Assembly (NCBI GenBank): GCA_022449785.1
Contig: JAKURQ010000008.1
Span: 1-33,300 of the forward strand
Source of the DNA: Candidatus Poseidoniia archaeon
Lineage (GTDB): Archaea > Thermoplasmatota > Poseidoniia > MGIII > CG-Epi1
DNA: 33,300 bases
Reading direction: 5' to 3'
This document shows positions 1 through 8,624 of this stretch, piece after piece (position 1 is the first letter of the stretch; each line of letters opens with the position of its first letter). The position numbers and the translations under genes are program-made. The notes under the pieces were generated by a model. The model worked only from the letters and a program-made list of their open reading frames with translations, had not been told where the DNA came from and did not search any database.

Positions 1-298
1 AACCGAATGCGGCAGCAATTGGGCCCACGTTACCTAGCAAATCTTTTCCAAGTGGACAAATCTCAAGAGGCAACCCTAATTTTTCCATTGCTGTATTTGC
101 TCCTGCAATGTGATCCACATGACAGTGTGTTGCAATCAATCTAGTAATAATCATATTCTCATGGTTTGCAATTTCTAAGATTCTTTCAATTTCATCCCCT
201 GGATCGAAAAATATAGTTTCTCTACTTTCTTCATCCATAACTAAAGTTGCATTCATAGCTAATGCACCTACTGGAATTTGAACAATTTTAAGCGTCAT
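1..298 (-). CDS. MBL-fold metallo-hydrolase (N-terminal part; truncated by window edge)
   Basis: Reverse-strand translation from ATG at 298: MTLKIVQIPVGALAMNATLVMDEESRETIFFDPGDEIERILEIANHENMIITRLIATHCHVDHIAGANTAMEKLG...; the THCHVDH motif matches the metallo-beta-lactamase HxHxDH signature. Not in the ORF track. Confidence 0.85.
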   Translation of the reverse strand, partial: MTLKIVQIPVGALAMNATLVMDEESRETIFFDPGDEIERILEIANHENMIITRLIATHCHVDHIAGANTAMEKLGLPLEICPLGKDLLGNVGPIAAAFG

Positions 299-304
299 AT
301 TTAC

Positions 305-1261
305 CTAAAAACTAATGGTCCCTTTAGGAGATATTAAACTTCGCGTTAAATCATTCTTAAATGAAACATCAGGTCCAATAATACATTCTTCTATCACACT
401 ACCATAACCGCTAACATTTGAAAGAATCACAGATTTTCTAATAACACACTTTTCCATTTCCACACCAGGCCCTATTATGGCGTCAGATCCAATAATACAG
501 TCTTTTAATTTTGCACTTTCATGTATTAGAGCATTTCCACGTATACTTGCACCTTTGTGTGCAGCAGTTCCGTTTTTTCCTAATGACTTAAAATTTGCCT
601 CAAGGTATGATTCTGGTGTTCCTGAGTCAATAAAATAACCTTCAAAAGGAAATCCGTACAATCCATTTCCTGCAACTTTAGGATATATTTCTCTTTCAAT
701 TGAAATTTTCTTGCCAGTAGGAATCATCTCCAATATTTCAGGTTCTAATAGATAATTTCCAGCATTGATTAAGTTTGACAATTCAGTACCCTTCTCAGGT
801 TTCTCTTGAAATTGTGTTATCTGTCCATTCTTTAATTCAACAACACCAAATCTACTTGGATCATCTACTTCCCACAAAGCCAGTGTTCCTTTCGCTCCAG
901 TTTTGACATGCTGCTTCATCATCTTTTCTAAATTTATTGAACTTACTACATCACCATTGAAGACTGCAGTAGTTCCTGTAATATGGTCAAAACAATTTCT
1001 CATTGCACCTCCCGTTCCTAGAGGTTCTTCCTCAGGGACTATAACTATTTTTTTTCCTATATCTTTTCCATCAAAATATTTTTCCATTTCATTTAAACCG
1101 TAGTTTACTGCCAAAATGGCAGTATCAAATGTTTCAGGTAAATTCTTAATCATTCTTTCTACCATAGGTACATTAGCTAAAGGAAGCAATGGTTTCGGTA
1201 TAGTATGTGTTAATGGTCTGAGTCTGGTTCCCAATCCACCAACTAAAATTATTGCTTCCAT
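305..1261 (-). CDS. Sugar-phosphate nucleotidyltransferase (mannose-1-phosphate guanylyltransferase-like) with C-terminal left-handed beta-helix-like segment
   Basis: N-terminal MEAIILVGGLGTRLRPLTHTIPKPLLPLANVPMVERMI nucleotidyltransferase signature; C-terminal hexapeptide-like repeats (AIIGPGVEMEKCVIRKSVILSNV...). Confidence 0.9.
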   Translation of the reverse strand: MEAIILVGGLGTRLRPLTHTIPKPLLPLANVPMVERMIKNLPETFDTAILAVNYGLNEMEKYFDGKDIGKKIVIVPEEEPLGTGGAMRNCFDHITGTTAVFNGDVVSSINLEKMMKQHVKTGAKGTLALWEVDDPSRFGVVELKNGQITQFQEKPEKGTELSNLINAGNYLLEPEILEMIPTGKKISIEREIYPKVAGNGLYGFPFEGYFIDSGTPESYLEANFKSLGKNGTAAHKGASIRGNALIHESAKLKDCIIGSDAIIGPGVEMEKCVIRKSVILSNVSGYGSVIEECIIGPDVSFKNDLTRSLISPKGTISF

Positions 1262-1291
1262 GCAAATACATTGGGGGCTTGTAGATAAATA

Positions 1292-2395
1292 TTAAAGTGG
1301 TATGAATTTCAGTACAATTAAGGTATCTATTATCAATCCGAGTACAAAAGTTGCTCCTGCAATTTTTACGAAATGGAAAGCCCAAGCTACATACCATAAA
1401 GGCCAAACAGGGAAAATATTTTCCATATCTTGCTCAATAACTTTTTCCTTTAGATGAGGAGGCAATGCTTCAAATGCAATATCAAATGCCTCTTTTTGTG
1501 TGTCTGGAATTGGATCATTGAATCTATTTATTACATATACTGCTCTAGGTATCGCAAGTACTACTACAGCCATTGCATAATGCCCTTCAATAACACTGAA
1601 AAGGCTTAAAATAAAGAATAGAATGATTGTAAATTGACATACTCTTGAGGCCCACTTCATTCCTATTATGACTGGTAATGTGTAGATGGGTTTGGCATAA
1701 TCTGCCTCATATTTGTCCATATGTTTTCCGATACTCATTGTCATTACTGTTAATCCAAAAGGAATTGAAATTAGGAAGGCATTGTTTAGGGCTGGTGATC
1801 CAAACGATTCACCAGTTAGCGCCATGAATGTTCCACCTACCATTAAGGGTCCGTAGACCAATCCGATAGCGAGTTCGCCTAGCCCTAAGTTCTTTAATCT
1901 TATTGGTTTTGCAACATAAAATATGGAAATTCCTAATCCTGCAAAGACAAAATAGAATATTTCTACTCCGACTTTCTGATAAAAATAAATTGCAATAATC
2001 AAGTCTACTAAATTACATAAAAATATAGCTATCATAAGTCCTTTTGTAGATATTAAATTATCAATTAGAGCGTGTGGCCCATATTCAGTTCTTGGATAGC
2101 CTTTGGTATCAACCCCATGTAAAGTATCAAAGAAATCATTCAACATGTTATTGGCTGCATGAGCTAATATCAGACCAACAACAATAATTCCTCCATCATA
2201 AAACATTAAAGAATTAGGTTCTATAAACTGTAACGCTAGAAGCATCCCAATCATTCCTGCGTAAACATCCATTTCAAAGACATAAGAGCGAGTAATAAGC
2301 ATCCATTTACTAACAATATCTAGGGGCGCGTCTGGTAAAGGATTAGCTGTTTGGTGTATAGTTTTCCATCTTGTCCACAGGCTAGCTTCACTCAT
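1292..2395 (-). CDS. UbiA-family prenyltransferase
   Basis: Multi-pass membrane protein with NMLNDFFDTLHGVDTKGYPRTEYGPHAL (UbiA NDxxDxxxGxD-type motif). Start chosen at the internal ATG at 2395 (MSEASLW...) because it gives an ATGA overlap with the upstream gene; the track ORF extends to 2434. Confidence 0.85.
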   Translation of the reverse strand: MSEASLWTRWKTIHQTANPLPDAPLDIVSKWMLITRSYVFEMDVYAGMIGMLLALQFIEPNSLMFYDGGIIVVGLILAHAANNMLNDFFDTLHGVDTKGYPRTEYGPHALIDNLISTKGLMIAIFLCNLVDLIIAIYFYQKVGVEIFYFVFAGLGISIFYVAKPIRLKNLGLGELAIGLVYGPLMVGGTFMALTGESFGSPALNNAFLISIPFGLTVMTMSIGKHMDKYEADYAKPIYTLPVIIGMKWASRVCQFTIILFFILSLFSVIEGHYAMAVVVLAIPRAVYVINRFNDPIPDTQKEAFDIAFEALPPHLKEKVIEQDMENIFPVWPLWYVAWAFHFVKIAGATFVLGLIIDTLIVLKFIPL

Positions 2396-2961
2396 TTGTG
2401 CGAATCCAGATGGTGATGTATTAAGGTTACACATGCTGAACTTAGCAAACTTTCTTTTCCTAAACTAATTTTTGGTATTTCTTCTAATATTTGCATTTCT
2501 TCATCAGTAGGATCCTTATCATCTCCAAGAATGAAAGTATTTGCATTTTCCATGCTATCAGTTCCATCCTCACTGAGTAAAACAGGATTAGGTAATTTTC
2601 TCAATACTTGTTCCAATCCAATCCTTTCCATGGTGATTCCAGGACTTGTTTCGACTAAACCATTTTCATTTTTATATTTGATAAGTCCATTTCTAATAAG
2701 AGCCGCAGTTGATCTTTCATCAGGGTTTAGATATCTTATTTTTTCCCCACTAAAATGAACTGTTATTGGTGCTCTTGGCGGACCATTCAGAATTAACCAG
2801 ACATCTGTTTCGGTCCTTAATCCATGAGACTTCCAAAGTGCAGCAGTGACACACCTTACCAATACATCTAATCGTCCTGCACCTCCACAAATATCATCTA
2901 ATTTCCAATCTGCTACTGTATGAGCCCGATGACCAATTATTACAAAATTCCTATTTGTCAT
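2392..2961 (-). CDS. trmY: tRNA (pseudouridine(54)-N(1))-methyltransferase TrmY (SPOUT)
   Basis: RNFVIIGHRAHTVADWKLDDICGGAGRLDVLVRCVTAALWKSHGLRTETDVWLILNGPPRAPITVHFSGEKIRYLNPDERS matches the TrmY family pattern (GRLDVL.RCV, SHG.R, PDER). Confidence 0.85.
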   Translation of the reverse strand: MTNRNFVIIGHRAHTVADWKLDDICGGAGRLDVLVRCVTAALWKSHGLRTETDVWLILNGPPRAPITVHFSGEKIRYLNPDERSTAALIRNGLIKYKNENGLVETSPGITMERIGLEQVLRKLPNPVLLSEDGTDSMENANTFILGDDKDPTDEEMQILEEIPKISLGKESLLSSACVTLIHHHLDSHK

Positions 2962-5294
2962 TTTTTAGATTTCTTTCGGGTTTTTTTCCTTTTGGGAGAT
3001 TCACCTATCATTTCAGCATCTTGTATTTCCTCTTCAAAATCCCATTCTTCTATTTTTCCAAAATCATCATTATTTGTTTGCCTTAAGCTGAGTGTAGCCA
3101 TTATGAAAGCACCTAATGAGAAAATTCCAATTCCCAACCATAAAGATGGATTTTCAGTCATACCTAAGTAAATTCCTGACACGGCCATTCCAGCTAAACC
3201 AATTCCCATAATAGCTTCACCTGCGATTAGTCCTGATGCGAATAAGATTCCAGGGCCATGTAATTTTTCTTTTGCTTGTTCTAATTCAATAACCTTCTCA
3301 TCTTTGAACAATTCAGGGCGATTTTTCATTAGAGGTTTCTCGAATCTTTTGTCAATATACATTTTAATCATTCCGCCAACAAAAATTGGAATTGTCATTT
3401 TAAGGCTAAGATACATTCCAACTGCTACAGCCATGATTGAGATATTCAACCCTCCCTTTTCATTAATCCACCATTGAGTTGCAGCTACCAATAAACTTCC
3501 AGTAAAGAGGAATGCAGCAATTGCTTCTTCAATAAATCCACCTATTAGGAAAAAGACATATGCAGATATTAGAATATTGACATATTCTTCAGGATGTCTA
3601 AGTGCGATGAGGCAAAATGCAATTCCAGCCCCTAGAAATACCATTGACCAATCCATCCCTCCACCAAGAATTCCATTGGTTATACTAGCCATCAAAAATG
3701 CTTGTGGTGCTTCGAGATCTCCATTGATTATTTGATCAGATAGTAAATTCAAAACAAGAGGGATTGCAACAGCACCTGCTGCAACACCTACAACTTGACC
3801 TATTTGCTGTCGCCAGGGGGTAGCTCCTAAAATATATCCAGTTTTTAAATCTTGTAAATTATCACCAGATATTGCTCCAGCACATGCAACAAATGCAGCC
3901 ACACCAATTACAGCAACTTGTAATTCTGCGGTGTTTTCACCGCCATAAATTAAGCTGTTAACTAGAGCAAAAGTAGTGGCAGTTAGAATAACTACAATGA
4001 TAGTAACTCCAGATAGAGGATTATTGCTACTACCAACAATACCGGCCATGTATCCAGCTACTGCAGCAAATAGGAAACCTGCGGTGAAAATAATTAGTAA
4101 AGATAGAATAGCAGGAAGTAACAAACCCGATACAATCCAAACCATGAAAAACATAGGAATTGCCATTGTAATGCTGGTTATTGCTATTGAACGTGCAGGC
4201 AAATCCTCATCTGTACGTATTTTCTTTACATTCGAAACGTTTGATTTTGTAGCATCAATCATTTCAGTTATACCTTTGATTAGAGCTTCTCTCATTACCA
4301 CTAAAGTATAGAGCCCTCCAACCAGCATGGTCCCGACTCCGACCATCCTTCTTCTACCATTTATATGATTTGCATAATCACCATAATTTACAATTTCACC
4401 GTTCATTGCCGCTGTACTAATTTGTTCTATGAATGCATCTGTAGGATTTAGTAACGTACTGGCAATTGGCATTATTACAAGCGCTCCCAACAGTCCTCCA
4501 AAAAAAACGAAACTTGCGATAGCAGGACCTACTATGTAACCCACACCAAGTAGAGCTGGTGAAAATTCTGCACCCAGATAAAAAGTTGTTTTAGATTTAG
4601 CATATGCCGTAGCTTCGTTTAGCTTTCCACTCAAAGTGTAAAATCCTTGCCACCCGTGCTCCCAAAGCCCAATACTAACTTGTTTTACGGTATTATCGAC
4701 AGTCACCATAAGGGATGAGCATAGTTTGTATACTGCACCGAATGCAATACCAGCAAAAATAGGCATTACTTGTGATCCTCCTTTTTCACCAGCTACTAGT
4801 ACCTCCGCACAAGCGACACCTTCAGGATATGGTAACTTTTCCTTCACTATGAAAATTCTTCTTAAACTAATTGAGAATAGAACTCCAATAGTACCACCAA
4901 CCAACGCAATAATTAATGTTTGAAGGTATGGAAATTCTTCCCAACCAACTTCCCCATTACTTGTTTGATTCATTACTAAAAGTGCAGGTAGAGTAAAAAT
5001 CACACCAGCAGCTAGAGATTCACCTGAAGATACTGCAGTTTGAACCCAATTGTTTTCTAAGATGTTAGTACCTTTTGAAAGATTAGCTCTTTCTAAACTC
5101 CTTAGCGCAGCCATAGATATTACGGCAGCAGGAATGGAAGCACTAACTGTCATTCCAACATACAAGCCAAGGTAAACATTTGCAGACGTTAATAAGACAC
5201 CTAAGATAATTGCTAATATAATTCCTTGAATAGTTATTTCAGGGAGAATTTTATTGGCTGAAACGTATGGTTTATGCGTTTCATTTGAAGACAT
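2958..5294 (-). CDS. OPT-family oligopeptide transporter
   Basis: 778 aa polytopic protein; N-terminal ITIQGIILAIILGVLLTSANVYLGLYVGMTVSASIPAAVISMAALR and SGDNLQDLKTGYILGATPWRQQ, KLPYPEGVACAEVL are typical OPT motifs. ATGA overlap with trmY. Confidence 0.9.
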   Translation of the reverse strand: MSSNETHKPYVSANKILPEITIQGIILAIILGVLLTSANVYLGLYVGMTVSASIPAAVISMAALRSLERANLSKGTNILENNWVQTAVSSGESLAAGVIFTLPALLVMNQTSNGEVGWEEFPYLQTLIIALVGGTIGVLFSISLRRIFIVKEKLPYPEGVACAEVLVAGEKGGSQVMPIFAGIAFGAVYKLCSSLMVTVDNTVKQVSIGLWEHGWQGFYTLSGKLNEATAYAKSKTTFYLGAEFSPALLGVGYIVGPAIASFVFFGGLLGALVIMPIASTLLNPTDAFIEQISTAAMNGEIVNYGDYANHINGRRRMVGVGTMLVGGLYTLVVMREALIKGITEMIDATKSNVSNVKKIRTDEDLPARSIAITSITMAIPMFFMVWIVSGLLLPAILSLLIIFTAGFLFAAVAGYMAGIVGSSNNPLSGVTIIVVILTATTFALVNSLIYGGENTAELQVAVIGVAAFVACAGAISGDNLQDLKTGYILGATPWRQQIGQVVGVAAGAVAIPLVLNLLSDQIINGDLEAPQAFLMASITNGILGGGMDWSMVFLGAGIAFCLIALRHPEEYVNILISAYVFFLIGGFIEEAIAAFLFTGSLLVAATQWWINEKGGLNISIMAVAVGMYLSLKMTIPIFVGGMIKMYIDKRFEKPLMKNRPELFKDEKVIELEQAKEKLHGPGILFASGLIAGEAIMGIGLAGMAVSGIYLGMTENPSLWLGIGIFSLGAFIMATLSLRQTNNDDFGKIEEWDFEEEIQDAEMIGESPKRKKTRKKSKK

Positions 5295-5372
5295 AATAAT
5301 TACCTAATTCTGAAACCAACATTAATGCTTATGCCCCTCCGTAGTTTTTAAGCTACTACTCTCTGCCGTTTT

Positions 5373-8087
5373 GTGAGCGAAGGACTTTCACTTAGTTTCT
5401 TTCACGATTCAGGTTTCACTAGACAGACATGTACCAAATGTAAATGTTTCTTCTGGTCTACCATTGAGCGAGAGCTCTGTGGTGATGCTCCTTGTGTAGA
5501 ATATTCATTCATTGGGGAACCTCTTTTTTCAAAATCAATGAATCTTGATGAAGCGCGTGAAGCTTTTCTCAGTTTCTTTGATAAGCATGACCATACTAGA
5601 GTTGGCCGTGCTCCAGTTGTTGCACGTTGGCGCAATGATATTTATCTTTCAATAGCATCAATAGCCGTATTCCAACCTCATGTTACTAGTGGTTCTTCAA
5701 AACCACCAGCAAATCCTTTAGCTATTTCTCAACCTTGTATTCGTTTAAATGATTTGGAATCAGTAGGACGAAGTGGCCGTCATTTGACCACTTTTGAAAT
5801 GATGGCACACCATGCATTTAATGATGAAAATGAAAAGATATACTGGCAAAATCGTACCGTACAACTTTGTCATGAATTTTATACAGAGTTAGGGTTAGAA
5901 GGTTCTAAAATAACATACAAAGAAAATCCTTGGGTAGGAGGAGGTAATGGGGGCGAGGCACTTGAGGTCTTAGCAGGTGGTCTTGAGTTAGCAACATTGG
6001 TTTTCATGGATCTTGAAGAAGATCCTGAGGGCGATATTGAACTTAAAGGAATAAAATTCAAAAGAATGCCTAGATCAATAGTGGATACTGGATATGGTTT
6101 AGAGAGACTAGTTTGGGCCTCTCAAGGCACTCCAACAATATACGAAGCAGTTTTTCCAGAAGCAGTTAAATATTTAACAAATAAAGCAAATTTAGAAGAA
6201 AAATTAGCTTCTTCAGGTTCGTTAATATCTGAGAATGCTAAATTATGCGGTGTTTTATCAGTAGATTATGGTTCGGATTTGACTGAACTAAGACAAATGG
6301 TCCTAAATAGATTAAATTCTTTAGGACACGATTTATCACTTTCTGAGTTTACCTCTACTATTGAACCTCTGGAGAAACTTTTTGCTATAGTAGATCATTC
6401 ACGTGCATTAGCTTTCATGTTTGGAGATGGAATTGTTCCTAGTAATGTTAAGGCTGGATATTTGGCACGTATGGTCCTGAGACGTACAGTTCTTTTGTTG
6501 AAAGATATAGGCGTGCCCGAAGCATTGCCAGAGATGGTTGAGCATCATATCAATCATTTTTCTGAGACCTATCCTGAACTTCAGCAGAACAAGGCACACA
6601 TTTTAGATATGGTGAATTTAGAGATTGATCGTTTCACTCAAACTCTGGAACGCGGCCGTCGTGCAGTTCAAAGAGCTATTGATTCAGGAGGAATAGATCA
6701 AAATAAATTATTGCAATTGTATGATTCACAAGGATTGCCCCCTTCTGTAGTTAGTGATTTCGCTAGTGAGCAAGGCCACACTATTGAAGTACCTGATGGT
6801 TTTCTTGCGATGGTCGCAGATCGCCATCAAGGTGAAACTAAGGCTAAAAAGAAAGTAGATTCTGAAGTAAATGTTGACGCTACGAAATTAGATTTCTATG
6901 ATGATATGGAAAAACGGTCTTTTTCCTCTACGGTTATTTTCTCGGAAAAGAATAAGATAGCTCTGAAAAACACATTATTCTATCCAGAAGGTGGAGGTCA
7001 ATTAGGTGATATCGGAATTATTGAATGGGATGGTAAGAAAAGTAAAGTAGTCGATGTTCAAAAAGTTGGAGATGTGGTTGTTCACCAAATTGAAGGCGAT
7101 GCACCTTCTGTCGGGACTAATATTTCTGGAACTGTAGATGATGAGCACCGCACAGGATTGAGTAGACACCACACAGCTACACATTTGATTGGAGCAGCAG
7201 CTCGAGAGGTATTAGGAAATCACATTTGGCAGGCTGGAGCTTCTAAATCAGTAGATAGAGCACGATTAGATATAACACACCATAGAAGACTAAATCGTGA
7301 TGTCATAGAGTCTATTGAAGCTAAAGTTAATAATCTAATTTTAGCTAATCATTTGGTTACTACTGATTTCTACACACGTGAAGATGCAGATAGGAAGTAT
7401 GGCAATAAGTTGTACCAAGGTGGTGCACCAAAGTACAAGCAAGTTCGAGTCGTAGAAATACCTGATATTGATGCTCAAGCATGTGCAGGTACACATGTAT
7501 CTTCAACATCAAAAGTAGAGGCCGTCAAGGTTTTGAGGACCGAGCGAATACAGGATGGTGTGGAACGTATAGAATTCTCAGCCGGACCAGATGCGATTAA
7601 GGCAGCACAGAAGGAGAGAGCTCTGTTGGAAGAGACTGCTGAAAAGTTAGGAGTTCCGGTTGATCAAGCACCAGCCGCAGCTGAGAAATTTGTGAAAGAG
7701 TGGAAAGAGTTAAGGTCTAAAATCTCATCTCTCGAGAAAGAGTTAGCTACTTTCAAATCATCTAATCTAGAATCCGAAAAAATTGGCAATATTAATTTTT
7801 ATTCAAACAATATGGGCGATACGGATTTCGCAGAGATTCAAAAATTAGTACGTGAGATTACTTCTGACGGCTCTAATATAGCAGCTATAGGTTGTTCTAA
7901 AAACAGTAAAGGAACTGTAATTCTTGCAAGTTCACCTTCTGTAGAAGTTAACTGCGGTTCTATTTTGAAAGAAGCGCTGTCTTCTGTAGGAGGTAGTGGC
8001 GGAGGAAAAGAATCCTATGCACAAGGAGCTTGCTCTGAAACTGAATTAAATAATGCGTTAGAAAAAATTAAAGAATTGCTTACCTAG
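5373..8087 (+). CDS. alaS: Alanyl-tRNA synthetase (archaeal type)
   Basis: 904 aa, GTG start; archaeal N-terminal Cys-rich FTRQTCTKCKCFFWSTIERELCGDAPC, FEMMAHHAFND, editing-domain motif HHTATHLIGAAAREVLG and CAGTHVSST, C-terminal GGSGGGK. Confidence 0.97.
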   Translation: MSEGLSLSFFHDSGFTRQTCTKCKCFFWSTIERELCGDAPCVEYSFIGEPLFSKSMNLDEAREAFLSFFDKHDHTRVGRAPVVARWRNDIYLSIASIAVFQPHVTSGSSKPPANPLAISQPCIRLNDLESVGRSGRHLTTFEMMAHHAFNDENEKIYWQNRTVQLCHEFYTELGLEGSKITYKENPWVGGGNGGEALEVLAGGLELATLVFMDLEEDPEGDIELKGIKFKRMPRSIVDTGYGLERLVWASQGTPTIYEAVFPEAVKYLTNKANLEEKLASSGSLISENAKLCGVLSVDYGSDLTELRQMVLNRLNSLGHDLSLSEFTSTIEPLEKLFAIVDHSRALAFMFGDGIVPSNVKAGYLARMVLRRTVLLLKDIGVPEALPEMVEHHINHFSETYPELQQNKAHILDMVNLEIDRFTQTLERGRRAVQRAIDSGGIDQNKLLQLYDSQGLPPSVVSDFASEQGHTIEVPDGFLAMVADRHQGETKAKKKVDSEVNVDATKLDFYDDMEKRSFSSTVIFSEKNKIALKNTLFYPEGGGQLGDIGIIEWDGKKSKVVDVQKVGDVVVHQIEGDAPSVGTNISGTVDDEHRTGLSRHHTATHLIGAAAREVLGNHIWQAGASKSVDRARLDITHHRRLNRDVIESIEAKVNNLILANHLVTTDFYTREDADRKYGNKLYQGGAPKYKQVRVVEIPDIDAQACAGTHVSSTSKVEAVKVLRTERIQDGVERIEFSAGPDAIKAAQKERALLEETAEKLGVPVDQAPAAAEKFVKEWKELRSKISSLEKELATFKSSNLESEKIGNINFYSNNMGDTDFAEIQKLVREITSDGSNIAAIGCSKNSKGTVILASSPSVEVNCGSILKEALSSVGGSGGGKESYAQGACSETELNNALEKIKELLT

Positions 8088-8532
8088 TTTCTACCATTAT
8101 ACATGCATTAATCAGGTATTTTATTCCATCTGTATTAGTCAACCAATTCTCCAATTCAGTACTTTCAGAACCTGGTTGGAACCATAGATGTTTAATCCCT
8201 AGATTAACGATATGCTGAGCGATTTTCATAGCTATAGGAGGAGGTACTACGAAATTAGCAATGTCAGGTAATTTTTCCATCATTTCTATAGAAGTGTATG
8301 CTTTATCACCTTCAATTGTATCTTCTTTGGGATTTATTGGAGTCACGTTGTACCCTTTATTTCTTAAATCTCTGTAAATCTTGTTTCCGTATTTATTCCT
8401 GTCATTTGATGCACCGATAAGGGCAATGCTTGCATTTTCTTCTTTCAATTTTTCTAAAACCATTGTGGATGTTACAAAAACTTCACTTTTTAATGTTTGA
8501 GATTGTTTCTGGGAGAAATTAAATTCTTGCAT
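8080..8532 (-). CDS. CoA-binding domain protein (YccU-like)
   Basis: IALIGASNDRNKYGNKIYRDLRNKGYNVTPINPKEDTIEGDKAYTSIEMMEKLPDIANFVVPP...HLWFQPGSES matches the CoA-binding Rossmann family. True start may be internal (ATG at 8463). Overlaps the alaS 3' end on the opposite strand. Confidence 0.85.
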   Translation of the reverse strand: MQEFNFSQKQSQTLKSEVFVTSTMVLEKLKEENASIALIGASNDRNKYGNKIYRDLRNKGYNVTPINPKEDTIEGDKAYTSIEMMEKLPDIANFVVPPPIAMKIAQHIVNLGIKHLWFQPGSESTELENWLTNTDGIKYLINACIMVETR

Positions 8533-8550
8533 TTTTTTACATTATAAATC

Positions 8551-8570
8551 CGGGGGACTATAGTCCCCCG
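8551..8570. repeat. Perfect 20-bp palindrome CGGGGGACTATAGTCCCCCG in the divergent intergenic region upstream of topA
   Basis: Sequence read directly; identical to its own reverse complement. Confidence 0.98.
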
Positions 8571-8624
8571 TAATTTTCTTTGTTTGGAAAAAGATATTTA
8601 TTCTACCTTTTAGGCGTGTAGTCA

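Noticed and set aside
3976-4311. 111-aa plus-strand ORF inside the OPT gene
   Set aside because: Antisense to a strongly supported OPT coding region; no recognisable motif.
8541-8549. TATA-like ATTTATAAT for the minus-strand CoA-binding gene
   Set aside because: Only about 10 nt from the annotated ATG at 8532, so it would imply an internal start (ATG 8463); suggestive but not firm enough to list as a promoter.
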